Positions 43,569 through 54,154 of a stretch of DNA of 64,000 nucleotides are shown piece by piece. The position numbers were made by a program, and so were the translations under genes. Source of the stretch: an uncultured Actinomycetes bacterium (GTDB lineage Bacteria; Actinomycetota; Thermoleophilia; Miltoncostaeales; Miltoncostaeaceae); the NCBI GenBank assembly GCA_903896045.1, contig CAITWD010000001.1:24844-88843 (forward strand), given 5' to 3'. Positions within the stretch are counted from its first letter, which is position 1. The number at the start of each line of letters is the position of its first letter. The notes under the pieces were generated by a model that was not told the DNA's origin, ran no database searches, and was given only the letters and a program-made list of their open reading frames with translations.

Positions 43569-45654
43569 TGTGTTGATCGAGATTGGTTGCGAGGAACTTC
43601 CGGCATCCGCATGTCGCGAGGCGATCGCACAAGTTCCTGGCCTGATGGCGGCGGCGCTCGCCGGTCAGCAGCTGCCCGAGGCAGCCATTGAAGTGATGGT
43701 TGGGCCGCGGCGTATCGCAGTGATCGCGCGGAATCTTCCGGACGCGCGACCGGCGCGCGTACGCGAGGTACGCGGACCGGCGGAACAGGCGGCATTTGAC
43801 GATTCGGGCGCCCCCACAAAGGCAGCGATTGGTTTCGCCCGTGGACAGGGTGTCGATGTGACAGCTCTCGAGCTGCGCGCCGACGGGGATCGTCGCTTTG
43901 TCTATGCCTGCATCAATGACCCAGCAGTCGATACCCACACACTTGTGCCTGCGTTGGTCTCCGAGATCATCGACGGCCTTCGTTTTTCCAAGAACATGCG
44001 GTGGGGCGACGGCGTCGGCCTCAAGTTTTCGCGACCTGTGCGTTGGATTGTTGCGAAGTTCGGTACACACACAATTCCATGCGAGGTGCATGGTCTTGTT
44101 GCATCTGATGTGACCCAGGGGCATCGCTTCCTTGGTGGCCCTGTGCAGATCACCGATCCTGACGCGTATCGAGATGCACTTCGTGGGCAAGGCGTTGTCG
44201 CAGATCACGTCGAACGCCGGGCCGAGATAGTCGCCCAGCTTGATGCTGCCGCGGCCGGGCTTGGTTGCGTGTGGAAGGACCCGGGCGGCAAGCTTGAGGA
44301 GGTACTTTTCCTCGTCGAGCGGCCGAGTGTGATTGTTGGAGACATTCTTGCGGAGCACCTGCGCCTACCCGAGCGCGTGCTCGTGACCGCGATGCAGTCG
44401 CATCAGCGGTATTTCCCGCTCGAGAAGGCCGACGGCCAACTCGAGCCGCGTTTTCTCGCAGTCTCCAATGGCGATCCGGCGTATGCCGATGTGATCGCGC
44501 GCGGAAATGCAGGCGTCTTGGACGCGCGACTCCAAGACGCATCCTTTAGTTTCGACCGCGATCGGGAGGTCGGCCTTGGGGCGCTGAATTCGCGTTTGGA
44601 CACGATCGTCTTCCATAAGCGACTCGGCACCATGGCGCAAAAGCGCGAACGATTGGCCGCAGGGGCTGCGGAAATCGCAACTGCGGCAGGGCTCTCGAGT
44701 GCTGATGTGGCATTCGCACGGCGTGGCGGTGAATTGGCGAAGGTTGATCAGGGCGCCGTGCTCGTTGCCGAATTCTCCGATCTACAGGGGTATGTCGGGG
44801 CAGAATATGCCCGTATTGAGGGCGAGGATCCCGCAGTTGTGACCGCAATTCGCGAGCACTACTTGCCCGAAGGCGCCGATTCGGCACTCCCGTCCAGCGA
44901 TATCGCGGCCTGCGTTTCGGTCGCAGAAAAGATCGACAATCTTGTCGGATCGTTCTTGGTGGGCGAGATTCCAAGCGGCTCAAAGGATCCGTATGGCTTG
45001 CGGCGTGCAGCAGCTGGTGTTGTGCGCGTAGTGCTCGATCGGGGATGGAATATCTCTCAACGCGAGTTGCTTGAAAATGCCGCGGTACGCCACCAGGCAA
45101 GCGGAGTCGACCTTCCCGCCGACAGCGCTGATGCGATTGTGTTGCTTGATGAGTTCATCACCGATCGCGTGGTATTCCATGTGCGTGAGGACGGCATCAG
45201 TGCGGAGTCTGTTGCGGCGGCATATGGCGCCGGGCTTGGGAGCCTTGTCGCGACGGTCGAATGGGCCCGTGGTCTCGAGGCCGCGCGCGCGGATGACTCC
45301 TTTTGGTCGATCTGGACTGCGTCGACCCGTCTTGAGCGGCTTGTTGCCAAGGGAGATGTCCCGTATGACGGGTTCGTCTCTGCGGGTGATCCGGGTGAAG
45401 ACGCCTTGAATGCTGCTCGTGTCGCCGCTGAGGGTGCGATTACGGCTGGACGTGAGGCACAGGATGTTGCGCAGGCGCTGGCGGCGCTTGGCCCGTTCGC
45501 TGCCGCGGTGGATCAGTTTTTCACCGATGTACTCGTCAATGATGGGGACCCAAAGGTGCGCGCGCGGCGATATGCCCTCGTCGATGCATCCGCGCATGCA
45601 TTTCGCCAGGTGGCGGATTTCACCAAGATCACCGATCAAGGGGGCGCTCGATGA
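43561..45654 (+). CDS. glyS: Glycyl-tRNA synthetase, beta subunit
   Basis: The 697-residue tRNA-recognition subunit begins with [19 protein letters not shown], as in other GlyS proteins. [11 protein letters not shown], an HD-like part ([18 protein letters not shown]), [26 protein letters not shown] and a C-terminal anticodon-binding domain (about 580-690) are recognisable. Length is normal. Its stop overlaps the ppdK start as ATGA, so synthetase and PPDK are translationally linked. Confidence 0.95.
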   Translation: MPDVLIEIGCEELPASACREAIAQVPGLMAAALAGQQLPEAAIEVMVGPRRIAVIARNLPDARPARVREVRGPAEQAAFDDSGAPTKAAIGFARGQGVDVTALELRADGDRRFVYACINDPAVDTHTLVPALVSEIIDGLRFSKNMRWGDGVGLKFSRPVRWIVAKFGTHTIPCEVHGLVASDVTQGHRFLGGPVQITDPDAYRDALRGQGVVADHVERRAEIVAQLDAAAAGLGCVWKDPGGKLEEVLFLVERPSVIVGDILAEHLRLPERVLVTAMQSHQRYFPLEKADGQLEPRFLAVSNGDPAYADVIARGNAGVLDARLQDASFSFDRDREVGLGALNSRLDTIVFHKRLGTMAQKRERLAAGAAEIATAAGLSSADVAFARRGGELAKVDQGAVLVAEFSDLQGYVGAEYARIEGEDPAVVTAIREHYLPEGADSALPSSDIAACVSVAEKIDNLVGSFLVGEIPSGSKDPYGLRRAAAGVVRVVLDRGWNISQRELLENAAVRHQASGVDLPADSADAIVLLDEFITDRVVFHVREDGISAESVAAAYGAGLGSLVATVEWARGLEAARADDSFWSIWTASTRLERLVAKGDVPYDGFVSAGDPGEDALNAARVAAEGAITAGREAQDVAQALAALGPFAAAVDQFFTDVLVNDGDPKVRARRYALVDASAHAFRQVADFTKITDQGGAR

Positions 45655-48317
45655 GCTCCGCGGTGCCCACAAAGCGGGTCTATGACTTCTCCGAAGGCGC
45701 TCGCGATATGCGGATGCTGCTCGGTGGCAAGGGAGCCAATGTTGCCGAGATGACCCGTTTGGGTCTCCCGGTGCCGAGCGGATTCACGATTACCACGCGG
45801 GCGTGCATCGATTACCTGCATGTTGGACATACCATGCCGCCGGGGCTTGATGACGAAATCTCGCGTCATCTCGATGCTCTTGAGAAAAAAACCGGCAAGC
45901 GCTTAGGTGATGCCGATGACCCGTTGTTGGTGTCCGTGCGGTCAGGGGCGCCAGAGTCGATGCCGGGGATGATGGACACGGTGCTCAATCTCGGTTTGAA
46001 CGATGTGTCAGTTGCCGGACTTGCCGCTCGCACACAAAATCCACGGTTTGCATACGACTCGTATCGTCGTTTCATCCAGATGTTCGGCGACGTCGTCGCC
46101 GGGGTGGAGCGGGCATTATTTGAGGAGGCGCTCTCGTCGCTGAAGACCGCCCGCGGCGCGGCGCAGGATGTCGATCTTGATGCAGATGATCTCATTGCCC
46201 TTGTTGGGTCGTACAAAGAGATTTATTTGACCCACAAGGGGGTTCCATTCCCACAGGAACCTCGTGCGCAGCTCGATGCATCGATTCGGGCGGTGTTTGA
46301 GAGCTGGGATAACCGACGTGCGCGCGATTATCGCCGCGTGAATCGGATTCCCGACGATCTCGGGACGGCAGTCAATGTGCAGCAGATGGTGTTTGGCAAC
46401 ACCGGTCCGCGTTCTGCAACGGGTGTTGCCTTTACGCGGAATAACACCACCGGTGAAAGAGGGGAGCCCTTTGGGGAATTCCTGATCAATGCCCAGGGCG
46501 AGGACGTCGTGGCGGGGATCCGTACACCGGAGCCGTTGGTGCAGCTGCATTCCCATCTTCCTGAGGCCTACGACCAACTCGTCGCGACGATGGCACTTCT
46601 CGAGAAGACCTACCGCAACATGCAGGACGTGGAGTTCACCATCGAGGATGGGCAGCTCTACATGCTGCAGACGCGCAACGGGATGCGCAGTGCTGAGGCG
46701 ATGCTGCGTATCGCCGTCGACATGGTCGACGAGGCATTGCTTGCTCCCGGTGAAGCGATGAGTTCACTTGTCGCCGCCGATCAGGTCCGCCAGCTGTTGT
46801 TGCCGCGCCTTGATATATCCGACGCGCCAGACCCTGCTGCGACGGGTGTTGCGGCTTCCCCTGGAGCTGCCTGCGGGATAGTGGTCTTCACCGCTGACGA
46901 GGCCGAGCGGCGCGCGCGCTCTGGCGAGGATGTCATCTTGGTGCGCGACGAGACCACCCCTGATGATTTTCATGGAATGGTTGCGGCGAAGGGGATTCTC
47001 ACCGCCCGCGGTGGCAAGACCAGCCATGCCGCAATCGTCGCTGTCGGCATGGGCACGCCGGCGGTGACCGGTGTGACCGATTTACATGTGGATGAGGAGC
47101 GCAACGAGCTGCGCATTCGCGGCGATCATGTGGTGCGTGCGGGCGAGTACGTGACCATCGATGGGGCGCGTGGAACGGTCTATGTCGGCCAACTCCCGCT
47201 GCTTGATCCCGATCCGCACAACCCCTATTTGGAGCGGGTTTTGTCGTGGGCGGATGCCTTTCGCACGATGAAGATTCGGGCCAATGCCGACACGCCTGAA
47301 GATGCACGGCGGGCACGGTCGTTTGGGGCCGAGGGAATCGGCCTCTGTCGAACCGAGCATATGTTTGGTGGCGATGATCGTTTGCCGTACGTCCAGCAGA
47401 TGATTATGGCAACGACCCATGCAGATCTGGTGCGGGCGCTCGATGTGTTGCGTGGTTTTCAAACCCATGACTTCGCCGGGATTTTTGAAGCCATGCAAGG
47501 GCTCCCGGTCACGATTCGTCTGCTCGACCCACCGCTGCATGAGTTTTTGCCGGACTACACCGACTTGCGTGTGCGCTTGGCCGAGGCAAAACTCACAGGG
47601 ATCGAAGATGCCGAGGCGGCTGATCAGCTCCCCAATGTTGAACGCCTCAAAGAGGTGAACCCCATGCTCGGGACGCGCGGGTGTCGTCTCGGTATCGAGA
47701 TTCCCGACCTGTACCGGATGCAGGTTGCCGCCATCCTGACCGCGGCCTGTGATGTGTTCTTGCGGACATCGGTGATGCCGATTGTCGAGATCATGATCCC
47801 GCTGGTCGGTTTTGAAGATGAATTGCGTTGGCTCCGAGACCACATCATCGACGTCGCTGAAGCGGTTTTCTTAGAGCAAGGGACCCGGGTGGAATACCAC
47901 GTCGGAACGATGATCGAACTCCCCCGGGCGGCACTCGTTGCAGATGAGATTGCCCGCCAAGCCGACTTCTTTTCCTTCGGCACAAACGATCTCACGCAGA
48001 CGACGCTGGGCTTCTCGCGTGATGACGCGGAGACGAAGTTTCTGGGTGACTATCTCGAAAAGGGAATTCTTCGGAGTAACCCCTTTGAGCACCTCGACCA
48101 AAACGGTGTCGGGAAACTGGTGTCGTTTGCGGCAGCGCTCGCACGTGAGGTGAAGCCCGACATCAAGCTTGGTGTCTGTGGAGAACATGGTGGCGATCCA
48201 GATTCGATCCAATTCTTCGGATCTGTGGGGATGGATTATGTCTCGTGTTCGCCGTTTCGCGTGCAGACCGCACGCATCGCCGCGGCCCAAGCAGCACTGG
48301 CCGTCACGAAGGATTAG
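45651..48317 (+). CDS. ppdK: Pyruvate phosphate dikinase
   Basis: The 888-residue enzyme interconverts pyruvate, ATP and Pi with phosphoenolpyruvate, AMP and PPi. Domains run N to C: ATP-grasp (LGGKGANVAEMTRLGLPVPSG, SVRSGAPESMPGMMDTVLN), swivelling phospho-His domain (ARGGKTSHAAIVAVGMGTPAV, His in TSHAA) and PEP/pyruvate TIM barrel (GTRGCRLGIEIPDLY, FFSFGTNDLTQTTLGFSRDD, CGEHGGDP). No PPDK regulatory protein is in the window. It may work in gluconeogenesis or PPi-linked glycolysis together with the pgi gene opposite. Confidence 0.96.
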   Translation: MSSAVPTKRVYDFSEGARDMRMLLGGKGANVAEMTRLGLPVPSGFTITTRACIDYLHVGHTMPPGLDDEISRHLDALEKKTGKRLGDADDPLLVSVRSGAPESMPGMMDTVLNLGLNDVSVAGLAARTQNPRFAYDSYRRFIQMFGDVVAGVERALFEEALSSLKTARGAAQDVDLDADDLIALVGSYKEIYLTHKGVPFPQEPRAQLDASIRAVFESWDNRRARDYRRVNRIPDDLGTAVNVQQMVFGNTGPRSATGVAFTRNNTTGERGEPFGEFLINAQGEDVVAGIRTPEPLVQLHSHLPEAYDQLVATMALLEKTYRNMQDVEFTIEDGQLYMLQTRNGMRSAEAMLRIAVDMVDEALLAPGEAMSSLVAADQVRQLLLPRLDISDAPDPAATGVAASPGAACGIVVFTADEAERRARSGEDVILVRDETTPDDFHGMVAAKGILTARGGKTSHAAIVAVGMGTPAVTGVTDLHVDEERNELRIRGDHVVRAGEYVTIDGARGTVYVGQLPLLDPDPHNPYLERVLSWADAFRTMKIRANADTPEDARRARSFGAEGIGLCRTEHMFGGDDRLPYVQQMIMATTHADLVRALDVLRGFQTHDFAGIFEAMQGLPVTIRLLDPPLHEFLPDYTDLRVRLAEAKLTGIEDAEAADQLPNVERLKEVNPMLGTRGCRLGIEIPDLYRMQVAAILTAACDVFLRTSVMPIVEIMIPLVGFEDELRWLRDHIIDVAEAVFLEQGTRVEYHVGTMIELPRAALVADEIARQADFFSFGTNDLTQTTLGFSRDDAETKFLGDYLEKGILRSNPFEHLDQNGVGKLVSFAAALAREVKPDIKLGVCGEHGGDPDSIQFFGSVGMDYVSCSPFRVQTARIAAAQAALAVTKD

Positions 48318-48323
48318 TGCGTT

Positions 48324-49985
48324 TTATCGCGCAGGTGGCGAGACGGTGACGTCTCTGACTCGCGCAATCAGTGCTGCGGTGGATGTGTCATAGGACTGAT
48401 CAGGTTTTTGCGACCCCAGAATCGCACCTTCGATGTCATCGGCCAGGTGTTTGCCGAGCTCCACGCCCCACTGATCAAACGCATTGATCCCCCAGATCAC
48501 CGATTGCGTGAACACGGTGTGCTCATAGAGGGCGATCAGTGCGCCGAGCGCGTGAGGGGTAAGGGCGTCGATCGTGAGCGTGGAGCTTGGTCGGTTTCCA
48601 TCCATCTGCTTGTGTGCGACAAGATCCGGCGGTGCGCCTTCATGGCTCAGTTCTGTCGCCGTGTGACCGAACGCGAGTGCGCGCGATTGGGCAATCAGGT
48701 TTGCCAGGAGAGTCGTTTGCATCTCCTGATGAGGATGCGGTGTTGTGAGCACGCCAATGAAATCGACGGGGATAATCGATGTGCCTTGGTGGAGCATTTG
48801 AAAAAAGCTGTGCTGCGCGCTCGTTCCCGGCTCGCCCCAGTAGATCGAGCCGGTGTCATAGTCGACCGCAGTTCCGTCCTGTCGCACGTGTTTTCCGTTT
48901 GATTCCATGGTGAGTTGCTGGAGGTACGCCGGGAATCTGCGCAATGCGTCGCTATATGGCGCCACACACACTGTCGGTGCGCCGAGAAAATTCCGATTCC
49001 AAATGCCAATCATTCCCATGAGCACAGGAAGATTTTCGATGAATGGTGCGGTGTAAAAGTGCGTGTCCATCGCATGGAAGCCAGCCAGCAATTCGTCAAA
49101 GTGTGTTGGTCCGATTGCGATCATCGTGATGAGACCGATCGCAGAATCCATCGAATACCGTCCACCCACCCAATCCCAGAAACCGATGACATTGTCATCG
49201 GGAATGCCGAACGCCGAAGTTGCTGGAAGATTGGTTGAGACCGCGAGCATGTGCCGCGCGAGTGTGTCCGTGCCACCAAGACCATCCACGAGCCACGCGC
49301 GCGCAATGGCCGCATTCATCATGGTCTCGTGGGTGGTGAAGGTTTTGGAACTGACGATGATGAGGGTTTCGGCGGGATCGAGGCCGCGCAATGCGCGTGT
49401 CATGGCGCCCGGATCAACATTGGCGACAAAGCGCCGCGTCAGACGTTGATCGACATACGAGTCGAGGGCGCGATCGGCCATTGCGGGGCCAAGATCAGAT
49501 CCGCCGATCCCGATATTGACCACATTGCGAATCGGCCGGCCGGTTGTTCCCCGCCACTTGTCGGAGCGAATCGCGTCGGCGATCCGCGCCATCCGTGCGC
49601 GTGCGGTCTGGACATCGCCGACGACATCTGTGCCATCAATTGCAATCGTCGAGCCGATCGGTGCCCGTAAGGCCGTATGGAGCGCCGCGCGGTGTTCGGT
49701 TGTATTCACCTTAAGGCCAGAAAAGAGCGCGGTGCGATGGGCATCGAGATCGCATTCCACGGCGAGACGCATCAGATCGTCGAGCACTTCGAGGGTGACA
49801 CGTTGCTTTGAGTAATCGAGCGCGACGCCGGCCCCTTCGGCGCAATATGTGTGTCCACGCATGGGCTCGCGTGCGAACACATCACGAAGTGTGATGTCCT
49901 TGATGTGGAGGGCAGCCGCCGACAGGTTGTTCCACGCAGTGGTGGTGCGCGGATTTCGAAAACTGGTCGGTGGGGGGTGCGACAT
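48324..49985 (-). CDS. pgi: Glucose-6-phosphate isomerase
   Basis: The 553-residue enzyme interconverts glucose 6-phosphate and fructose 6-phosphate. The SIS-fold signatures are clear: NIGIGGSDLGPAMA, SSKTFTTHETM, FWDWVGGRYSMDSAIGL, the ESNGKHV Glu, TIYWGEPGT-like IYWGEPGTSAQHSFFQ and FDQWGVELGK with the catalytic Lys. AAGGA lies 7-11 nt before the ATG at 49985. It converges on ppdK with only 6 nt between stops. Confidence 0.96.
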   Translation of the reverse strand: MSHPPPTSFRNPRTTTAWNNLSAAALHIKDITLRDVFAREPMRGHTYCAEGAGVALDYSKQRVTLEVLDDLMRLAVECDLDAHRTALFSGLKVNTTEHRAALHTALRAPIGSTIAIDGTDVVGDVQTARARMARIADAIRSDKWRGTTGRPIRNVVNIGIGGSDLGPAMADRALDSYVDQRLTRRFVANVDPGAMTRALRGLDPAETLIIVSSKTFTTHETMMNAAIARAWLVDGLGGTDTLARHMLAVSTNLPATSAFGIPDDNVIGFWDWVGGRYSMDSAIGLITMIAIGPTHFDELLAGFHAMDTHFYTAPFIENLPVLMGMIGIWNRNFLGAPTVCVAPYSDALRRFPAYLQQLTMESNGKHVRQDGTAVDYDTGSIYWGEPGTSAQHSFFQMLHQGTSIIPVDFIGVLTTPHPHQEMQTTLLANLIAQSRALAFGHTATELSHEGAPPDLVAHKQMDGNRPSSTLTIDALTPHALGALIALYEHTVFTQSVIWGINAFDQWGVELGKHLADDIEGAILGSQKPDQSYDTSTAALIARVRDVTVSPPAR

Positions 49986-50058
49986 GAGTCGAATCCTTCA
50001 CTGCTCGGGGAGAGCCATGCTATCGCGCATCTCATCGGCACAGGCCCGCGGTGACCGA

Positions 50059-50064
50059 TACGAT
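50059..50064 (+). promoter_or_regulatory. Candidate -10 box of the methyltransferase gene at 50073
   Basis: TACGAT ends 8 nt before the ATG at 50073 in the divergent gap to pgi. No ribosome site is visible. Confidence 0.4.
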
Positions 50065-50072
50065 GCGTAGCA

Positions 50073-50906
50073 ATGGTGCCATCTGATTCCACATCCCATC
50101 CTCGTGAGAGCTTTAATCGCAGTGCGCAGATCTATGACGATCATGTGGCCTTTAATCACGCAGGCGCACAGCGACTCATCGGCGCATTACCGCACCGCGA
50201 CTTTCCTCGGGTACTTGATGTCGCCTGTGGGACGGGGTTTGCATCACTCGAATTGATCGCGACACGGGGAACTGTGTCCGTGACCGGAATCGATGCGTCT
50301 CGGGCGATGCTTGATCAATTTGCCGTAAAGCTCGCTGCTCATCCTGGGGTCGAGGCGACCTTGCGCGCTGTCGATGTGTTGGAGATGGGCGTGCCTGCGG
50401 GAAGCGTGGATTTGGTCGTGTGCACCATGGCACTGCATTGGTTTACCGACCGCGGCGCCGCGATTTCCGAAATGGCCAAGACGCTTCGTCCTGGCGGGCT
50501 GCTGGCGATCTTGGGTCCGGGGCCCGGGCATGATGCGCAATTTGTCGCCATATCTCGCTCCGCGGAGCCACCGATACTCCCCGAACTTGCCGATTCGATT
50601 GTCAACAACCAGATTTACCCAGAGGTGATGCGCGCCTATCTGGCCGACGCCGGTCTACGCGAGATCGATCTATGGGTCGAGCGCCGGGATCGTCGCGTGA
50701 TGCCTGCGCGGTATTTGGACCGCATGCATGCCGTCGCGTCGCACCTGTGGACACAACGCACCCCAGGGGATCGAGATGCGCATCTTGAGAGGGCTCGCAG
50801 CGCCCTGAATCATGCGAGTGTCGATGGGATATATGAATACACATTCACCAAGCTCATGGTGATCGCGGAAAAGCCAGTCGATGGGGTGCAGGCTTCAAAG
50901 AGCTAG
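50073..50906 (+). CDS. Class I SAM-dependent methyltransferase
   Basis: The 277-residue protein has the Methyltransf_11 layout: SFNRSAQIYDDHV opening, motif I LDVACGTGFASLEL, motif II VTGIDASRAMLDQF, VVCTMALHWFTDRG and LRPGGLLAILGPG. The opening helix and HWF segment resemble quinone or small-molecule methyltransferases, but the substrate cannot be fixed. It is monocistronic. Its TAG stop is shared with the opposing PBP4 gene as CTAG at 50903-50906. Confidence 0.82.
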   Translation: MVPSDSTSHPRESFNRSAQIYDDHVAFNHAGAQRLIGALPHRDFPRVLDVACGTGFASLELIATRGTVSVTGIDASRAMLDQFAVKLAAHPGVEATLRAVDVLEMGVPAGSVDLVVCTMALHWFTDRGAAISEMAKTLRPGGLLAILGPGPGHDAQFVAISRSAEPPILPELADSIVNNQIYPEVMRAYLADAGLREIDLWVERRDRRVMPARYLDRMHAVASHLWTQRTPGDRDAHLERARSALNHASVDGIYEYTFTKLMVIAEKPVDGVQASKS

Positions 50907-52372
50907 CTGAAGACTCCGTGCGCCAGGCGTACGACGATTGCGTCTTCAAAAGTATGCGCGTCGGAGATCTGGGCAGTGGCGATGCCGTTGCACATGATCG
51001 AAAACACATAGGTATGACCATTTGCGCTTGTGACGACACCGCTGATAATCGACACGTGATCCAGGGTGCCAGTCTTCGCACGGACGCGTCGAGAGAGCCC
51101 GCCTAACCGCATCGCGAGGCTCCCTTGTCCCGGTCGGGGGAGAGATGCCAGCAGTGGCGGACCCCACGATGCTCCACGCACCGCGGCCAAGAAGATGCCG
51201 GTAAATGTCGCGGGTGATTCGAGGTCGCGGGGGGAGAGCCCCGATCCGTCGAGCATTCGGTCTCCGGGGCGCAGGAGATGCTGCTGTTTCAGGAGGGAGA
51301 CGACGCGAGCGACACCGTGTGCGGACGTACCCGGAAGTGCCACGCGAGTACCGATGGTCTTGATGAGTTGTTCTGCAATGAAATTATCGCTGGGGACATT
51401 CTGGAGTCGGAGAATCGTCGAGAGAGGGGGTGAGCTTACCCGTGAGAGCACCAGGTCCGTTGTGGGGGCGGCAGGCCCGGTCACACCCGTTGCACCTGTC
51501 GCACCCGTCGCACCTGTGGCACCTGCACGTGCATCGCACCAGGTGAGTGGATGCCCGTGCACTCGATCCGCGCGGATGACCGCTTCCAATCGTTGTGCCG
51601 CAGCGACTGCCGGATCTGACACCACGCTCTTTTGCCCGCCGCCGGCAAAATTCTCGTTCGTGGCGATTGCCGAGAGCGGTTGTATCGAACCAACATCCCC
51701 GGGATACCAGTACGGGTTGCGCGCGTGATGATCAAAGAGCGACGCGTCGACGCCCGTGGGGCCAAGAAATTGGGGTGCTGTATCCACGGTCGCGCACGCG
51801 GCGGCACGATGGGTGAGTGGTGCGACGAGCGCCTCGAGGGTGTCTGAAGCGGGTCCGAAATATGCACGGGCGTACTTCGTCGTCGCCAGGATCGGATCAC
51901 CGCTGCCAATCAAGGTGAGTACCGGCTCTCTCGTTGCAACGGTGTTCGGTGTTACCAGGGTAGTGGTGTAACGAAAGTTGGGGCCGAGTGCGATGAGCGC
52001 CCCAATGCTGGTCAACAGTTTGATGTTGGACGCCGGTTCGAGCCGGGCGTTGGGTCGATAGCTGCCGACATTGACGGGGCAGCGTGTATCGGTTTGCCAG
52101 ACCGCAACAGCGGTATTGCGATGCTTGGGTACCCAATGCGCAATGGCATTTTCAATTACGGGGTCCTGGCGTCCGGTCACCAGTGCGGTGCATCCAAGGT
52201 GTTGTGTCGGTGTGCCGAGTCGCGACGCGATGGCGATCGGATCGACGGCGCCAATTGATGGCAGCACCCCGGTGATGGGGGTCGCAAGGATCGTCGCAGC
52301 GCTTGCGGTCGCAACGGCAACGCGGAGCCTGGCACGCCGCGCGATCTGAGGGTTTGAGGTGCTATTGGACAT
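50903..52372 (-). CDS. dacB: D-alanyl-D-alanine carboxypeptidase/endopeptidase (PBP4 family)
   Basis: From the ATG at 52372 the protein is 489 residues with a signal peptide (QIARRARLRVAVATASAATI). The serine-peptidase triad is intact: SNIK (SxxK) in EPASNIKLL, SDN in VPSDNFIAEQL and KTG in RAKTGTLDHVS. PBP4-type enzymes trim D-Ala or cut cross-links in peptidoglycan. A collagen-like run of G-A-T triplets (coding 51478-51526) is inserted in the middle of the protein. The start overlaps the L,D-transpeptidase gene end by 11 nt; both act on the wall. Confidence 0.88.
   Translation of the reverse strand: MSNSTSNPQIARRARLRVAVATASAATILATPITGVLPSIGAVDPIAIASRLGTPTQHLGCTALVTGRQDPVIENAIAHWVPKHRNTAVAVWQTDTRCPVNVGSYRPNARLEPASNIKLLTSIGALIALGPNFRYTTTLVTPNTVATREPVLTLIGSGDPILATTKYARAYFGPASDTLEALVAPLTHRAAACATVDTAPQFLGPTGVDASLFDHHARNPYWYPGDVGSIQPLSAIATNENFAGGGQKSVVSDPAVAAAQRLEAVIRADRVHGHPLTWCDARAGATGATGATGATGVTGPAAPTTDLVLSRVSSPPLSTILRLQNVPSDNFIAEQLIKTIGTRVALPGTSAHGVARVVSLLKQQHLLRPGDRMLDGSGLSPRDLESPATFTGIFLAAVRGASWGPPLLASLPRPGQGSLAMRLGGLSRRVRAKTGTLDHVSIISGVVTSANGHTYVFSIMCNGIATAQISDAHTFEDAIVVRLAHGVFS
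51478..51526. repeat. 9-nt tandem repeat encoding G-A-T triplets in the PBP4 gene
   Basis: On the coding strand a 9-nt unit of the form GGTGCNACN repeats four times and ends in a Val-containing variant, giving (GAT)n-GVTGP. Such units are prone to length change by slippage. The stretch probably forms an exposed flexible or collagen-like loop. Confidence 0.7.
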
Positions 52373-53981
52373 CAACAAGCGTCCCGATGGGAGTGAATGG
52401 CCATACCTTGCCAGCGGTGGCGTACGGCATCTCCACGCATCCCAGGCTTTGCGGTGATCCATAGGTGGGCCGGATATAGCCATGGAGCGCGTCCCCGCCG
52501 TTGAAATAACTTACCCACGGAATCCCGGGATCGTGATACTTGGAGCCATCGGGGTTGGTACCAGACATTGTTTGCGTGACGTAGCGCAGATACACCGGAT
52601 AGAGCCCGACCGCGGTTGGCGAGACGGAGATGCCTGTGTTGACGCGTGCGGTGAGCTTCGTTGTCCCGTTGTGCCAAAGGGTGAGTGTTTGCGGAAGCGC
52701 TTTGCGGACGGACACGAAGGTGTATCCGTCGCGATTACGCCGCATAAGGATCTCCTCGTGCAACAGTTGTTGCCAGGTTGGTGTGTCAAGCGTCCCGGTG
52801 GTGGGGAGCCGTGCGTTGTGTTGAAAGGCCATGAGTGCGGCGCGGGTGACCAGTGATGGCGTCGTATTCCAGGCGCGAATCAACGCCGTTGGGACCCGTG
52901 GAAACGCCCAGGAAAACACTCCTGACGGCGGCGCGAACACGCTGTGGGTTTGCGCAGCGAGCGTAAGTGCCGGAGCGTTTCTCGTCACGAACCGCAGAGG
53001 CAGATAACCCAGATCCGCGAGGATCTGCGTTGCGCGTACCGGGGATGGTAGCGACACACGAAACGTGAGGGTGGCGACAGCGCTCCCCGGAACTGCGATT
53101 CGGTGAGGGAGCGTGAGACGCACGCGTGACCCAGGCAAAAATCCTGGATCTTTTGGCGTGAAGGTGTAGCTGTCCGCTGCCGTCAGTGCCCACGTGCCCG
53201 CAACCTTCGGCGTCATCAGCGGCGGGCGAGATCCCGCGACCGGCGTCGAATACACGACGGTTAACGGACTATTTGGCGCGATCGCGTGTCCATTCGACGG
53301 GAAGGTAATGACCGTCGGATGATTCCCTGCGGTAAACCAACCGATGGCGATGGGGGGACTCGGGCCCATCCACGGCGCCGAGGTAAGGGTGAGCTCACCC
53401 GTGCCTGTCGGAGACGATGGGTGAAACGAAATTGTTGTCCCATGGGTGTGCGTTGCGATCGAGCGGCCATCGTCTGACTGGAATCGCGCCGATGCGACCG
53501 GGTACGCACTCGTGAAGGTGACGGGTTGCCCCGAGAGTGCAGTCACGATTGAGGGTGATGTCAGGGTTGCCGCCTGCACGATGAGGGTGTGGGTCAGAGT
53601 GGATGTAGAACCCTCTAACCAGGCGATAAGGCTCGGCGTGCTCACGCGTGCGGTGACAGTGAGCCGAGTACCAGGCTGAACCGTTGTCTGTGGAAAGACC
53701 GTTGTACCCACCACGGAAACGGGAATCGGCCGACCGTTGTCTTTGGTGGCACTCACCGACAAGATACGGGCACTTGGGGGCACAGATATGTCTGCGACGC
53801 CACGGTGTGATGTCCGGAGATCGGGTCGCAGGAGCACATACGCGGCGATAACAATCAGCGCGACGATCGCACATGGGATGCCAATCGCAACAGCGAGTAT
53901 GCGTGCACGACGATGGTTCGAATGGTCATCGGTCCCAGGTGTCTGCGACGGTGTCCGAGCAGTACGTGAAAAAAGATGCAT
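52362..53981 (-). CDS. Membrane-anchored L,D-transpeptidase (YkuD) with Ig-like domains
   Basis: A 539-residue protein with a cytoplasmic basic tail, one membrane helix (about 29-50, LAVAIGIPCAIVALIVIAAYVLL) and long Ig-like beta segments. A peptidoglycan-binding-like helix region (RAALMAFQHNARLPTTGTLD) precedes the C-terminal YkuD domain. The catalytic signature is complete: His in ALHGYIRP and Cys in SLGCVEMP. These enzymes form 3-3 cross-links in peptidoglycan or attach proteins to it. It leads the operon with the PBP4 gene, which supplies or trims the same peptide stems. Confidence 0.9.
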   Translation of the reverse strand: MHLFSRTARTPSQTPGTDDHSNHRRARILAVAIGIPCAIVALIVIAAYVLLRPDLRTSHRGVADISVPPSARILSVSATKDNGRPIPVSVVGTTVFPQTTVQPGTRLTVTARVSTPSLIAWLEGSTSTLTHTLIVQAATLTSPSIVTALSGQPVTFTSAYPVASARFQSDDGRSIATHTHGTTISFHPSSPTGTGELTLTSAPWMGPSPPIAIGWFTAGNHPTVITFPSNGHAIAPNSPLTVVYSTPVAGSRPPLMTPKVAGTWALTAADSYTFTPKDPGFLPGSRVRLTLPHRIAVPGSAVATLTFRVSLPSPVRATQILADLGYLPLRFVTRNAPALTLAAQTHSVFAPPSGVFSWAFPRVPTALIRAWNTTPSLVTRAALMAFQHNARLPTTGTLDTPTWQQLLHEEILMRRNRDGYTFVSVRKALPQTLTLWHNGTTKLTARVNTGISVSPTAVGLYPVYLRYVTQTMSGTNPDGSKYHDPGIPWVSYFNGGDALHGYIRPTYGSPQSLGCVEMPYATAGKVWPFTPIGTLVDVQ

Positions 53982-54142
53982 TGTGGCGAGGCGCCCCGGT
54001 CGCAGTCAGCCGTTGTCGTCGGGCTCATCGTAGCGCCGGTGCGTACTGACCCACGCGGGGCCCGGGTTTCGCCGACGTCGTTGCAGGTAATGAGTGTGTG
54101 TCGCGTGTGTGCGTTGTGCGGGATGTGTCCGGGTACGGTCGG

Positions 54143-54148
54143 TAGGGT
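54143..54148 (+). promoter_or_regulatory. Candidate -10 box of the gene at 54155
   Basis: TAGGGT ends 6 nt before the ATG at 54155, with no Shine-Dalgarno sequence. Confidence 0.4.
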
Positions 54149-54154
54149 TCGTCT

